A DNA stretch of 52,547 bases from [Mycobacterium] manitobense (GTDB lineage Bacteria > Actinomycetota > Actinomycetes > Mycobacteriales > Mycobacteriaceae): the NCBI RefSeq assembly GCF_025821665.1, contig NZ_JACKSJ010000009.1, positions 1-52,547 of the forward strand. Reading direction: 5' to 3'. Shown here piece after piece: positions 16,972-27,300 of this stretch. Position 1 is the stretch's first letter, and each line of letters opens with the position of its first letter. The notes under the pieces were generated by a model. The model saw only the letters and a program-made list of their open reading frames with translations, was not told the origin of the DNA and did not search any database. Position numbers and translations under genes: made by a program.

Positions 16972-18206
16972 GCACTCCCAGCGGCTACAGCGAGCGTGAC
17001 TTCATGGCCGACCTCGGCGAGCGCCTGCGCGAACGGGAGGCCGAGGGTGAGCCGCTGATCGCCGGCTTCACCGTCGTCGACGAGCCGCCGGAGGGCGCCG
17101 ACGGCTTCGGCGACGAGGAGGCCACCACCGCCGAGGCCTCGCGTCTGCTCGAACCGATCGTCACGGAACTGGCCGCGCTCGGGCCGGCGCGATGGCAGCG
17201 GTTCGAGGCGGTGTTCGCGTTCACCGTGACCGCGGAGGTCGCCCAGCTGAGGTTCTTCGTCGACGAACAGTCCGGGTTGGTTCCCGTTCCGAAGGCGATT
17301 GCGGCGGTTGTGCGTCAGCAACGTCTGGTGGCGGCTGAGATGCCGGCGGGGCCCTGGTGGCGGTTGCTGCTGAGTGTGACTGAGGGCGGCGAGATGACCG
17401 TCGACTACGACTACGGCGACGATCCGTTCCCCGACGACCAGATCCTGGCGCCCGAGGACTACCTCGCCGACCTGGACACCTTCCCGCGCAACTGGGTGCC
17501 GGTTTGGCTGGCCGGCTACATCGCCGGTCCGGACGCCCAGGGCCGCAGCCCGCGGCGTGCGGCGGCTCAAGCGTCAGCTGACAGGGCCGTCGGCCGCGGC
17601 AGCGTCACCTCCCAAGACGTGGCACCGCTGACAGAGGTCTGGGCGCGCTGGGCGGCGCTGTCGGCGGTGCACGTCGGCGTCGGCTCGGAATGGGGACCAC
17701 GGATCAAGCCGGGCTACGGCTGGTTCGAGGGGAATGAGCGCAGCGGGTCCACTCTGTATGTGCTGCCCGGTGATCGGGCCGTGCTGTCCGGCGGCCGCTG
17801 GGGCTCAGCGTTGCTGGACGCCGCCTACAACGGTGGCGAGGACCTGCCGGCGTTGTACGCCGGCGCGCCGGCCTGGGTCACCGACGGTGTGCTCAACACG
17901 CGAAATCGCAATGGTCTGCTGAGCTTCTGCTACTGGTGGATGGGCGGTCAATGGCACCGCGGCGGGACCGACACGCACGACGAGCTGGTCGCCCTGCCGG
18001 CCGTCGGCACGGCCGACGAGACAGTCGATGCGATGGTCGCCGAGACCGGCGCTCAGACCGCGGCCCAGTGTCGCGCGCTGCTGGCGGCGGCCGCCGAGCG
18101 ATCGACGACCTACGACGCCGTTGCCGCCGTGTTCGCCGAACATCCCGACGCCGACATCGACGCCGCGGTGAACCAGCTCGACGTGGCCGGCCTGATGGCG
18201 CGATAG
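16968..18206 (+). CDS. 412-residue protein, possible immunity protein with YezG/DUF600-like segment
   Basis: GTG 16968 overlaps the preceding stop (GTGA). The N-terminal half (about residues 50-185) contains a helix with ARWQRFEAVFAFTVTAEVAQLRFFV and then WWRLLLSVTEGGEMTVDYDYGDDPFPDDQ, an order seen in YezG/DUF600 antitoxins. The C-terminal half has Trp-rich segments (GYGWFEGNERSGSTLYVLPG, FCYWWMGGQWHRGG) and ends in two helices (AQCRALLAAAAERSTTY, AAVNQLDVAGLMAR). No secretion signal is seen. Position as third gene of the unit downstream of the giant gene suggests immunity. The larger size could fit neutralising more than one domain. That is inference. Confidence 0.55.
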   Translation: MSTPSGYSERDFMADLGERLREREAEGEPLIAGFTVVDEPPEGADGFGDEEATTAEASRLLEPIVTELAALGPARWQRFEAVFAFTVTAEVAQLRFFVDEQSGLVPVPKAIAAVVRQQRLVAAEMPAGPWWRLLLSVTEGGEMTVDYDYGDDPFPDDQILAPEDYLADLDTFPRNWVPVWLAGYIAGPDAQGRSPRRAAAQASADRAVGRGSVTSQDVAPLTEVWARWAALSAVHVGVGSEWGPRIKPGYGWFEGNERSGSTLYVLPGDRAVLSGGRWGSALLDAAYNGGEDLPALYAGAPAWVTDGVLNTRNRNGLLSFCYWWMGGQWHRGGTDTHDELVALPAVGTADETVDAMVAETGAQTAAQCRALLAAAAERSTTYDAVAAVFAEHPDADIDAAVNQLDVAGLMAR

Positions 18207-18267
18207 CCCGAGCCGGCCGTTGTATCCGAAAGTCTCTGCACATCATCGTGAAGAAAGGTGATCAACC

Positions 18268-18867
18268 ATGCCAGGAACGCCACTGCCGGCCGCCGATGAA
18301 CGCCAGAGTCTCCTGGAATTTCTGGCCTTTCAACAGAACGCGTTCTTCGCGGCCGCGTACGGACTGACCGACGCGCAGGCCCGGTCCACGCCGTCGGTCA
18401 GCAGCCTGTCGATCGGCGGGCTGGTCAAACACGCCGCCGCCGTGCAGAGGGGCTGGGTGCAACGCGCGGCCTGCGCGCCGGACTTCCCGCCGAAGTACGA
18501 CCGCCCGATGGCGGAGGTCATGGCCGAACACGCCGACCAGTACGTGATGCGCGACGACGAGACCCTGGAGCAACTGCTCGCCGGACTCGAGAAGCAGAAC
18601 GCCGAAGCGCTGCGGGTGTTTCGCGAGGCAGACCTCGACTCCCAGGTGCCGGTGCCGCGCGACGTGCCGTGGTTTCCGCAGGATCTCGACCACTGGAACG
18701 TGCGCTGGGTCGTGCTGCACGTCATCGAGGAGCTGTCCCGCCACGCGGGGCATGCCGACATTGTCAGGGAATCCGTCGACGGCGCAACGATGTACGAGCT
18801 GATGGCTGCGTATGAAGGATGGCCGGAAACGGACTACATCAGGCCCTGGAATCCGGCCGCGTCGTAA
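18268..18867 (+). CDS. DinB family protein
   Basis: The 199-residue protein has the DinB/YfiT four-helix layout. An early His lies in the second helix (GLVKHAAAVQRGW), and a late SRHAGHADIVRES motif supplies the other His residues of the expected metal-binding triad. Members include mycothiol-dependent transferases and hydrolases in actinobacteria, but the exact reaction cannot be read here. The ATG lies 6 nt after AAAGGTG-like bases. It is 62 bp downstream of the last putative immunity gene and 6 bp upstream of the lipoprotein gene, so it may be in the same transcript as either. Confidence 0.8.
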   Translation: MPGTPLPAADERQSLLEFLAFQQNAFFAAAYGLTDAQARSTPSVSSLSIGGLVKHAAAVQRGWVQRAACAPDFPPKYDRPMAEVMAEHADQYVMRDDETLEQLLAGLEKQNAEALRVFREADLDSQVPVPRDVPWFPQDLDHWNVRWVVLHVIEELSRHAGHADIVRESVDGATMYELMAAYEGWPETDYIRPWNPAAS

Positions 18868-18872
18868 TCGGT

Positions 18873-19970
18873 ATGCAGTGCGGCTGTTGGGCAAGGCATC
18901 GCCTTCTGCTGACCCTGTGCATGGTCGCATTCTCGGTCGCCGCTTGCGGCAGTGGTCAAGGAGTGGTCTCCGAGCAGCAACTGCGGGCGAGAAATACTGG
19001 TCTGGAAGCGGCTTTCGCGCAACTCGAGCGAGAGAGTACGCCCGTCGTCGTCGGCGTGTCGCTGGGCGGGGCACCAGCGCACGTGCGTGAGTTCGGACCG
19101 CTACGCGCAGACGGCGTGGCCGCAGAGGAGACGTTGGTCGACATGGGGTCCATCACCAAGACGGTCACGGGAGTGGCGATTTCAAGACTGGTCGAGCACG
19201 GGATGGTCCGTCTGGACGAGACGCTCGCCGACATCCTGCCCGACGTCCCCGCGGACAAGGCGGCGATCACAGTTGAGCAGCTGCTCACGCACAGCGGCGG
19301 CCTCACAGAGGCGATCGGCGACGATGCTGAGGAACTCGACCGCGGCCAGTTCCTACGGCGCGCGCTGGCGTCCGAGTTGGTCGGAGAGCCCGGTGGGCAC
19401 TACGCCTATTCCAACGTCGGATACTCGATACTCGCCGCCATCATCGAAGTTCGCAGCGGTCGTCCCTACGACGAATTTCTACGTGCGGAGTTGTTGGCGC
19501 CGGCGGGTCTCGATGGAATCGGCTACATGGCCGCGTACGACGTCGGCCGAACGTTGCGCACTCCGAGCGGCAAAGGTGTCCTCGAAGCGAGTTGGGGCGG
19601 CCACGACGCCTCGTGGCACCTCATCGGCAACGGAGGGCTTGTGACCACCGCACGGACGTTCGTCGACTTCCTTCGAGCACTGACGGACGGAAAGATTCTC
19701 ACACCTCCCTCGCTTGACCGGATTCGTGAGCCGAGGGTGGCCGAGGACGACGCAGGCACCAGCTTCTACGGTTACGGCGTTGTCGTGCAGGATCTCCCGC
19801 AGCTCGGCCGGGTGTACTGGCACGACGGTGGGAACGGCGTCTTCTCTGCCGAGTGGTCGGTTGACGCCGATACGGGCGACGTCGTCTTCGTCGCGGGGGT
19901 CGACGAGGGTGCGGAGGAGGGAACGGCCTCAGCGGCCATGGGTGTCCTGCGCGATCACCTCTACCGTTGA
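18873..19970 (+). CDS. beta-lactamase/serine-hydrolase family lipoprotein
   Basis: A 365-residue protein with an N-terminal signal sequence ending in a lipobox (FSVAAC) predicts a lipoprotein anchored outside the cytoplasmic membrane. Catalytic signs of the class C beta-lactamase/penicillin-binding family are Ser93-x-x-Lys96 (SITK), Tyr179-Ser-Asn181 (YSN) and a C-terminal WHDGGNG (H-x-G type). QLLTHSGGL is also typical. Such proteins can be D-alanyl peptidases, esterases or beta-lactamases, and the sequence alone does not decide. ATG 18873 is chosen because it starts directly before the signal peptide; the frame upstream overlaps the DinB gene. It converges with espI, 72 bp away. Confidence 0.85.
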   Translation: MQCGCWARHRLLLTLCMVAFSVAACGSGQGVVSEQQLRARNTGLEAAFAQLERESTPVVVGVSLGGAPAHVREFGPLRADGVAAEETLVDMGSITKTVTGVAISRLVEHGMVRLDETLADILPDVPADKAAITVEQLLTHSGGLTEAIGDDAEELDRGQFLRRALASELVGEPGGHYAYSNVGYSILAAIIEVRSGRPYDEFLRAELLAPAGLDGIGYMAAYDVGRTLRTPSGKGVLEASWGGHDASWHLIGNGGLVTTARTFVDFLRALTDGKILTPPSLDRIREPRVAEDDAGTSFYGYGVVVQDLPQLGRVYWHDGGNGVFSAEWSVDADTGDVVFVAGVDEGAEEGTASAAMGVLRDHLYR

Positions 19971-20042
19971 ACGTCGACTCTCACCCCACGATGGAGTCGC
20001 GGTGGACGGGGCTGTGTCAGCTCGGGGCGAGAGCGCGCCGTT

Positions 20043-21419
20043 TCAGCCGCCCAGTCGCGAGAAATTGTCGGCGACGGCACCGGCCAGTTCCAGGTACGCC
20101 CTGACGGTGGCCGGTTTGAGCAACGCGAAGTCGACGTCGGCGCCTTCGGCTAGATGAGGGTCGAACGGCACGAGGTGGATCGAGGCGCAACGCGCCTCGA
20201 AGTGCTCGACGACCTTGTCCACCTTTATCGCCGCTGCGCTCGGTCGGGACGCGCTCAAGACCACATGGGCGTCCCGCACCAACCCGGAATGACCGTGCTG
20301 CATGAGCCAGTCCAGCGTCGCCGATGCACTGCGTGCGGCGTCCAGTGCGAGTGAACTGACGAGGACCAAAGAGTGCGCGAGATCGAGCACACCGGTCATC
20401 GCCGAATGCATGATGCCGGTGCCGCAGTCGGTGAGGATCACGTTGTAGTAGCGCCGCAGTACGTCGACCGTACGGCGGTACTCGTCTTCACCGAAGACAT
20501 CGGCCGCGGCCGGGTCCTGTTCGCTGGCCAGCACCTCGAGGCGGCTGAAGGCCATCCGCGTGTGGCCCCGGACGTCGGCGTAGCTGCTGATACGTGGGTC
20601 GGAGATCAGATCGCGCACGGTCGACCGGTTCGTGGTGTCCCGGACACGCTCGGCAAGTGTGCCGCGGTCGGGGTTGGCGTCGACCGCGATCACCCGATCC
20701 GAACGGGTCATCGCCAGCGCCGAGCCCAATCCCAAGGTGGTGGTCGTCTTCCCCACGCCGCCCTTGACAGAGAGGATCGCCACCCGGAAATCGCCGGCAA
20801 TGGGCCGGCGGATCCGGGCGAGCAGGGCGTCGTACTCACGCTGCCGACGAGATGCGCCGGGGTTGACATGGCCGCCGCTGAGTAGGTGAACCGTTCTGCG
20901 CCAACCTGATCGGGGTGACGGGCGATCGCCGGGAGCCGGCACCGCCTCCTCCAAGGACGGCGGCGTACGAAACGCCCGTGGTGGCAGCGAACCGAGCGGT
21001 GGAGGCGGGGGCGGAAACGGAACCGGCGGGACCGGCAGCACCCCCGGCTGCGGGACATAGCCGGTGGGCGGCGGGCCGGGCCATCCCGGTGGGGGAGGCG
21101 GCAGCCACCACGCGGGGGGCGGGTTGGATGCCGGCGTGGGCGGTTCGGGTACAGGTGGGTTGGCTTGTGGGAGGGGGCGGTAGCCGGTCGGCGTGTGCGG
21201 CGCCGGCACGGACTCCGGCTGGGTGTCGACCGCCTCGGCCGCCGTCGCATCGGCGAACATCCTCGGTACGGCGGCTGTCGGAGTCTGCCACGGTGGCAAA
21301 GCCATCCGACGTGACGACTGCGCGTTCGTCCCGTTGTCGTCGGCTCTTCCCGACGCCGGTGCGGGCCGGTTGCTGCGGTGCCTACCGTTGAGGCTGCTCA
21401 ATTGGTCCTGCTCGTACAT
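20043..21419 (-). CDS. espI: EspI-like MinD/ParA family ATPase of the ESX cluster
   Basis: The 458-residue protein has a very Pro-rich N-terminal half (about residues 80-185, with runs such as PPPPPGWPGPPP) and a C-terminal MinD/ParA-type ATPase. The deviant Walker A is SVKGGVGKTTTT, and other signs are VIAVDANPDRGTLAER and ILTDCGTGIMHSAM. This is the layout of ESX-1 EspI (Rv3876) and its ESX-2 counterpart Rv3888c. EspI is cytosolic and has been linked to ATP-dependent control of ESX-1 secretion. The start is ATG 21419, 20 bp past operator copy 3, so espI can be transcribed on its own as well as from the eccC-eccD-mycP unit upstream. Confidence 0.88.
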   Translation of the reverse strand: MYEQDQLSSLNGRHRSNRPAPASGRADDNGTNAQSSRRMALPPWQTPTAAVPRMFADATAAEAVDTQPESVPAPHTPTGYRPLPQANPPVPEPPTPASNPPPAWWLPPPPPGWPGPPPTGYVPQPGVLPVPPVPFPPPPPPLGSLPPRAFRTPPSLEEAVPAPGDRPSPRSGWRRTVHLLSGGHVNPGASRRQREYDALLARIRRPIAGDFRVAILSVKGGVGKTTTTLGLGSALAMTRSDRVIAVDANPDRGTLAERVRDTTNRSTVRDLISDPRISSYADVRGHTRMAFSRLEVLASEQDPAAADVFGEDEYRRTVDVLRRYYNVILTDCGTGIMHSAMTGVLDLAHSLVLVSSLALDAARSASATLDWLMQHGHSGLVRDAHVVLSASRPSAAAIKVDKVVEHFEARCASIHLVPFDPHLAEGADVDFALLKPATVRAYLELAGAVADNFSRLGG

Positions 21420-21439
21420 GTTGCTTCCCGAGTCCGAAG

Positions 21440-21456
21440 TGATACACCGTGTCATG
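21440..21456. promoter_or_regulatory. 17-bp palindromic operator, copy 3 (espI)
   Basis: Read on the minus strand the site is CATGACACGGTGTATCA: the arm nearest espI (TGTATCA) is intact and the other is degenerate. The degenerate arm holds the TGA stop of mycP (21454-21452), so coding constraint may explain the loss of symmetry. The espI ATG is 20 bp downstream. Confidence 0.7.
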
Positions 21457-22861
21457 CTACTCGTTCGCCCCTGCTTTCCGCGTTGCGCCGCCGAGGCCGG
21501 GTGGGCAGGACGGCCAGCGCCACCACTGCTATCGCGACGCAGAGTCCCGTCGCTGTCAGCGCGATGGTGCGGGGGCGCCGGTCGACATCCTCGGGTTGCG
21601 GCGGCTCGGCGATCGGCTGCGGGGCCTGCCGATCGGGCAGAGCGTCGGCGGGCGGCAGGAGGTAGGACAGCGCGGCGGCCGCATCGACGACACCGTAACC
21701 GGTTTCGGCGCTCGGCTGAGAGCCGGCGGTATGCGCGGTCCGCTTGATGACGTCCATCACCTGAGCCGCGCCCAGGCCGGGGAATCGTGACCGCAGCAGT
21801 GCGACCGCACCCGAGACGAACGGCGCCGCGAAACTGGTGCCGTTGATCGGCTGTGAGCCGCGCTGATCCTGCCAGGTGTTCGTCAAGCCCGGCCCGCGCG
21901 GGTTCAGCGAGGTGATCATCTCGCCGGGAGCGGCGACGTCGACCCACGGCCCACGCACGCTGAAGTCCGCCGGTTCCCCGGTGGGGGTCAACGCGCCCAC
22001 CGTCAGGACGTAGTCGGAGTACCACGCCGGACTGACGATTGTCTGCACCGACGCCCACTGACGGTCCAGCGCCAGATTCGGGTCGGCGACAGGGTTCTGA
22101 GCACTGCACAGGCCTTGCTGATCGATGTTGCCTGCAGCGGTGACGACGACGACGTTGCGCTCGAACGCATACCGCACGGCCCTGCCGAGCTCGGCGTCGT
22201 TGATCGGAGTGCCCGCGGGAACGCAGGCGGCAACCGACAGGTTGATGACCGTCGCGCCCAGGTCGACCGCGCGGGTGATGGACCGTGCCAGTGTGGTGAT
22301 GTCGCCGTATCCGCTGGACACCGCGTTGGGGTCGTCATCGTTGCGGCGGGCGCCTGCCACGTCGTAGGCGCTGGAGTGTTGCCGGATCGACAGGATCGTC
22401 GCCTCGGGTGCCACTCCGGTGAATGCGTCCTCGGGACTTGCTCTGCCCGCGATGATTCCGGCGACCACCGTGCCGTGTGCATCGCAGTCCTCGAGCCCAT
22501 CGCCGGTCGACACGTAGTCGCCGCCGGCCTCCAGCGCGGGCAGCCGGGGATGCCTGTTGACCCCGGTGTCGATCACCGCCACTTTTTGGCCTGCGCCCCG
22601 GGAGAATCGCCACGCGTCGGTGAACGCGAGCATCTGGGCTGCGTGCGGCGCCAGGCCGAAGTCCGCCTGGGGCATCACCCCGGTCACGCCACAGTCGGTG
22701 ATCCGTTCCGTCGGTTCCAACGGCGCCACCGGTCCGTTGGGCGGTGGACCGGGTGCCACGACGGGCGGGCCGACCGCGTGTGCGGGTGGAGCGGCCGCAC
22801 ACGCGGCCACCCATCCGGCTGTCGCCGCAGTCGCGAGCCATCGACGTAGGCCCGCCATCAT
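21452..22861 (-). CDS. mycP: mycosin, subtilisin-like ESX protease
   Basis: This 469-residue protein has an N-terminal signal sequence (GLRRWLATAATAGWVAACAAAPPAHA) and a subtilase domain with Asp98 in VIDTG, His129 in DAHGT and Ser343 in NGTSFAAP. A C-terminal membrane helix (IALTATGLCVAIAVVALAVL) and a basic tail follow. That is the mycosin layout: a periplasmic protease anchored in the inner membrane that stabilises the ESX complex. Cys residues flanking the catalytic domain are present, as in other mycosins. The start ATG 22861 (next codon also ATG) overlaps the eccD stop, so the two are coupled. The stop lies inside operator copy 3. Confidence 0.93.
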   Translation of the reverse strand: MMAGLRRWLATAATAGWVAACAAAPPAHAVGPPVVAPGPPPNGPVAPLEPTERITDCGVTGVMPQADFGLAPHAAQMLAFTDAWRFSRGAGQKVAVIDTGVNRHPRLPALEAGGDYVSTGDGLEDCDAHGTVVAGIIAGRASPEDAFTGVAPEATILSIRQHSSAYDVAGARRNDDDPNAVSSGYGDITTLARSITRAVDLGATVINLSVAACVPAGTPINDAELGRAVRYAFERNVVVVTAAGNIDQQGLCSAQNPVADPNLALDRQWASVQTIVSPAWYSDYVLTVGALTPTGEPADFSVRGPWVDVAAPGEMITSLNPRGPGLTNTWQDQRGSQPINGTSFAAPFVSGAVALLRSRFPGLGAAQVMDVIKRTAHTAGSQPSAETGYGVVDAAAALSYLLPPADALPDRQAPQPIAEPPQPEDVDRRPRTIALTATGLCVAIAVVALAVLPTRPRRRNAESRGERVA

Positions 22862-24342
22862 GGGGAGCCGACCATCGAGATCGTCCCAATGAGCCCGTCG
22901 GCCCACAGGGCCACCGGGATCAACGCAACGAACGCCGAGTAGCGCAGATACGCGGTCGTCGGCCGCATCCAGCCGGGCGTCGCACCTGCCGCGCCCACCA
23001 GGGCGGCGGCCCCGACTGCGACCACGGCCACCGACAGCACGACCAGCGCCGCCTGGGCGATCACCGTGGCTCCGTCCTGCGCCCGCGCCGCGGCGATCAC
23101 CACGATGCCAGCCGCCGGAATCCCGAACGAGGCCTGCTGGAGCGGGTCTCGTGCGGCCGCCGCCAGCAGCGCCAGCACCATCCCGCACAGCGCGGCGAAC
23201 ACCACCCGGGCCCAGTCGACGGGGGCGGCGTACAGCACCGTGGCAGCGCCGCCGGCCACGGTCGCGGCCAGGCCGGCCGACAAGGCGGAGCGCGTCCGCT
23301 CGGCTGCCCGCACGTCCGCCCAGACGGTTTCCGCGGTCGGCAATTTGGCATCGGGGCACGCGATGCGGTCGGCTTCGCCGAAGCCATCTACGAGCCGAGG
23401 CCTCGGCTCGTCGGGGTCCTTGGTGCCGGTGGAGACCCTGGGGCGCCGCAGCCGTATGCGTGATGCAGTCGGACAGGCGAACGCCGCCAGTACCGCGGCC
23501 ACCGCGCCGGCCGTCGAGGCGCCCGCACCCGCGGCGTGCCCCAGCGCCGCCATCGACGCGGCGGTGAGGAAAACCCCGCACGCCAGCAAGGCCCAACCGC
23601 CCGTGCCGATCACCCACCGACACGCACCGAGCACCACGATCAACGCGGTGGTACCCGCGGCCAGCGCCAAGCTGCCCCGACCTTGCACCGCGACCCAGCA
23701 GAGCGCGGCGATCACCGGGATGATCGTCCACCCGAGTGCGATTCCGACGTCGGCCCGCCGGTAGACCCGATGGGCGAGTGTGGCCGCGCCGACTGTGGCC
23801 GCTACGACCAGCAGCGCCAACGCAACCATGGCCGGGCGGTGGCGCGCGAAGGCGTCGCCGGCCACGAAGTACGCCCATGCGAGTCCAGCCGCCATCAAAC
23901 CGGCACAACCCATCTGACGCGCCGACTCGGCGCTCCAACCGGCGTGGGCGCTCTTGTTCAACCGGGCAGCCGCGTCGACCACGTCGTCGTGCAGAGTGGG
24001 CGGCGACAGCGCCCGCTGTCGAGTGAGTCGCAGCAACTCACCGCTGCCGACACCAGCCTCGCGCAGCGTCGTGTCCGGTGACAGTGAGGTGGCGGCGGGC
24101 GCCATGCGACCCAGCACCCAAACCTTGTGCCAGACCTGGGGCGCCGATGCCGATGTGTCCTCGGCCTCGTCGCCATGTCGTGACCGCACCAGCGCGATGA
24201 GGTCCGGCAGCAGGGCCGCGACCGGGACATCAAGGGGCAGAGCAATATCGAGTTGTGTCCGCTCACCGAGCACGGAAATGCGGATGTGCTCGGCGGCGGC
24301 AGACATCGACGGCGATCGGTCGAGTTCACGGAACCCGGTCAC
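22858..24342 (-). CDS. eccD: EccD integral membrane subunit (first copy)
   Basis: EccD is the main membrane subunit of the ESX inner-membrane complex, where it forms dimers. The 494-residue protein has a ubiquitin-like YukD domain at residues 12-105 (HIRISVLGERTQLDIALPL ... GSGELLRLTR), a cytosolic link, and about eleven hydrophobic segments from residue 145 to the end. The start is GTG 24342, which overlaps the eccC TGA by 4 bp; an in-frame ATG at 24306 (MSAAAEHIRI) is possible. It is transcribed with eccC and mycP. A second full EccD is encoded at 28472-29956 with a clearly different sequence but the same layout and predicted length. Confidence 0.9.
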   Translation of the reverse strand: MTGFRELDRSPSMSAAAEHIRISVLGERTQLDIALPLDVPVAALLPDLIALVRSRHGDEAEDTSASAPQVWHKVWVLGRMAPAATSLSPDTTLREAGVGSGELLRLTRQRALSPPTLHDDVVDAAARLNKSAHAGWSAESARQMGCAGLMAAGLAWAYFVAGDAFARHRPAMVALALLVVAATVGAATLAHRVYRRADVGIALGWTIIPVIAALCWVAVQGRGSLALAAGTTALIVVLGACRWVIGTGGWALLACGVFLTAASMAALGHAAGAGASTAGAVAAVLAAFACPTASRIRLRRPRVSTGTKDPDEPRPRLVDGFGEADRIACPDAKLPTAETVWADVRAAERTRSALSAGLAATVAGGAATVLYAAPVDWARVVFAALCGMVLALLAAAARDPLQQASFGIPAAGIVVIAAARAQDGATVIAQAALVVLSVAVVAVGAAALVGAAGATPGWMRPTTAYLRYSAFVALIPVALWADGLIGTISMVGSP

Positions 24343-27300
24343 AGGTCGGGCATCCGGCAGAGTTGGATCACACCGCTGCGGACAGTGCGGGACACCAGCA
24401 TGCCGCGACCCGGCGGCAGCGCGGTCGGCTTGTAACCGCCGAACAACGCCCCTTCGTCCCTCGAGCCGCTCATCACCAGACCGTTGCACGACAGGTCCTT
24501 GAGGCGGCCGATGATCGGATCCATCATCGCCCGTCCAGCGCCGCCGCTGCGCCGGGCGATCACGATCCGCAGGCCGATGTCGCGGGCTTGAGCGAAGTAC
24601 TCCACCAGCGGCCCCAGCGGGTGGTTCAGTGAGCCGCTACCGATGAGATCGTAATCGTCGACCAGCAGGTAGATCTGCGGTCCACTCCACCAGGACCGCG
24701 CTTTGAGTTGCGCGGGAGTGACATCGGCCGGTGGGAGCCGCTCCTTGAGCGAGGCGGCGAGCGCCGTCATCAGCTCCGTGCAGGTCGGCGCGGCGGTGGC
24801 GTAACCGCCCAGGTACTCGTCGGCCACCGACCCGAGCAGGGAGCGCTGGAAATCGACGAGGACGATCTTGCATTCCTGTGGCGTCGAGTTCTCCATGACA
24901 CCGGCGGCGATGTTGCGCAACAGACTGGTCTTCCCGCACTCGCTGTCGCCGAAAACCACCAGGTGCGGTTGGACATCGAATCGCAGTACCACAGGCGCCA
25001 ACTCCGCCTCGTCGATACCGATCGCGATCCGGGACGAACTGAGATCTCCCGCAGCGCGTGCCTTTTCGACAACCTCGCCGCGGTCCAGCTGGTCGGGCAA
25101 CAACCTGACCCGCGGCGCAGCGCGGTCGCCGTAATGGGTGCGCATCGCCGCCACCGCATCGGCCACTCCGGTCGGCAGATCCTCGACGGTGGAGCGCGAG
25201 TCTAGTCTGGGCAATGCGGTCAGGATGTGAAGGCGTTCGGCATTGATTCCCCGGCCGGGGCGACCGACGGGGACCAGTTCGGCGAACTTGCGGCCGACCT
25301 CGCTGTCGATCGGATCGCCCATACGGAGCTCTATGCGGGTGCCCAGCATGTCCTTGACCGCGGGACGGATCTCCATCCAGCGCGTCGCGGAGATCGCGAG
25401 GTGAACACCGTAGGACAGGCCGCCGATGGCCATCGACTGCAGTACCGGTTCCAAACTGTCGAAGTCACTCTTGATCGTGGCCCAGCCGTCGACCACGAGC
25501 ACGACGTCGCCGAATTTGTCTCGCGCCAATGGGTCGGATGCCTGCTCGCCAGGGCGTAGCGTCGCCAGCCGCGCCTTGCGCTGGCGGAAGTCCCGCATCG
25601 ATTCGATCCCTAGATCGCGGAACAGCCGCTCGCGGTCGCTGAGCAGTGCGGAGACCTCCGCGACCGTGCGCCGGACGCGGTCGGGCTCCATCCGTCCGGC
25701 CACGCCACCCACGTTGGGCAGTCCGTCCAGGCTGGCCAAGGTGCCGCCGCCGAAGTCGATACAGAAGAACTGCAGCTGCTCCGGGGTGTGTGTGGCGGCC
25801 GACGACATGATCAGGGTGCGCAGGGCCGTCGACTTGCCGGACTGTGGACCCCCGACGACGGCCACGTTTCCCTTGGCGCCGGAAAGGTCGATCGACAACA
25901 GGTCGCGGCGCTGATCATAGGGGCGGTCCACCACGCCGATCGGCAGTCGCAGACCGCCGTCGAGGTTGCGCGCGTCCTGCCACCTCGGATCCGGAAGCAG
26001 ATCGTTGACGGCGGGACTCTCGTCCAGCGGCGGCAACCAGACTTCGTGCGCAGGACGCCCGTGCCCGCGGAGCCGATCGACGACGACGTCGAGGACGCTG
26101 GCCTGGGCGAGTCGGACGGCACCCGGGACCGCCGGTGCCGACACTTCGTGTCCGTTGGTCTCGATCGCCACCTCACGCGACGGCGGCGCCTTCGTCAGAT
26201 CCTTCGCCACCGGAGTGGCGGTGAAGAGCTTCGGCGTCGACTGGCCGAAGACGGAGCTTCGGGGGGCGCCAGCGGAGGTGTCGGGTTTCACGTAGGGCCC
26301 GGATACGTAAGAAGCGTTGAAACGCAGTGGTTCTGATGCATCGCATTTCAGGAACGCCGATCCCGGGACGCTGGGCAGGTGGTAGGCGTCGGGGACGCCC
26401 AGCACGCTGCGGGACTCCCCGGCCGAGAACGTCTTGAGCCCGATGCGGTAGGACAGATGGGAATCCAACCCCCGCAATTTGCCTTCCTCAAGGCGTTGCG
26501 ATGCCAGTAGCAGGTGGATGTGCAGGGAGCGGCCCAGCCTGCCGATCATCACGAACAGCTCGGCGAAGTCCGGCTTCTGTGCGAGTAGTTCGGAGAACTC
26601 GTCTACGACGATGAACAGTGCCGGCAGCGGGTCCAGCGGTGCACCGCCGGCCCGCGCCCGTTCGTACTCGGAGACGTTGGCGAAGTTGCCTGCGGCGCGC
26701 AGGAGCTCCTGGCGACGGTTCATTTCACCGGCGAGCGCGTCGCGCATCCGGTCCACCATGGTCAACTCGTACTCGAGATTGGTGATGATCGCCGCGACGT
26801 GCGGGGCGCCGTCGAGCCCGAGGAACGTGGCGCCGCCCTTGAAGTCGACCAGAACCAGGTTCAGTACCTCGGGTGAGTGCGAGGTGATCAGCCCGAGCAC
26901 CAGGGTGCGGAGGAACTCGGACTTGCCCGAGCCGGTTGCGCCGATGCACAACCCGTGCGGACCCATGCCACCCTCGGCCGACTCCTTGATGTCGAGTTCC
27001 AGCGGCTGGCCCGTCGGCGTGATGCCGATCGGCACTCGCAGCCGCTCGCGCGCTGAGCGCTGCCGCCACACCGTTTCGGGCACGATCTCGGCCGCGTCGG
27101 GAATCTTCAGCAGTGCCATCAAGCCGGGATCGACTGCTCGCGAATTCGGTTCGAGGCTCACGATGTGTGCGGCGCTGGCGGGCCGGTAACGCCCGATGCG
27201 GCGCGCGGTCGCGGCCGCCTGTACCGTGCTCATCCGGTCCGGCGTCGCGAAGTGTTCCACGCCGGTACGCGTGCGGGCACCGACGCTGTCCTGCTCGATG

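Noticed and set aside
18218..18232. TGTATCC near the DinB gene as a seventh ESX operator
   Set aside because: There is no matching left arm; only one half resembles the consensus.
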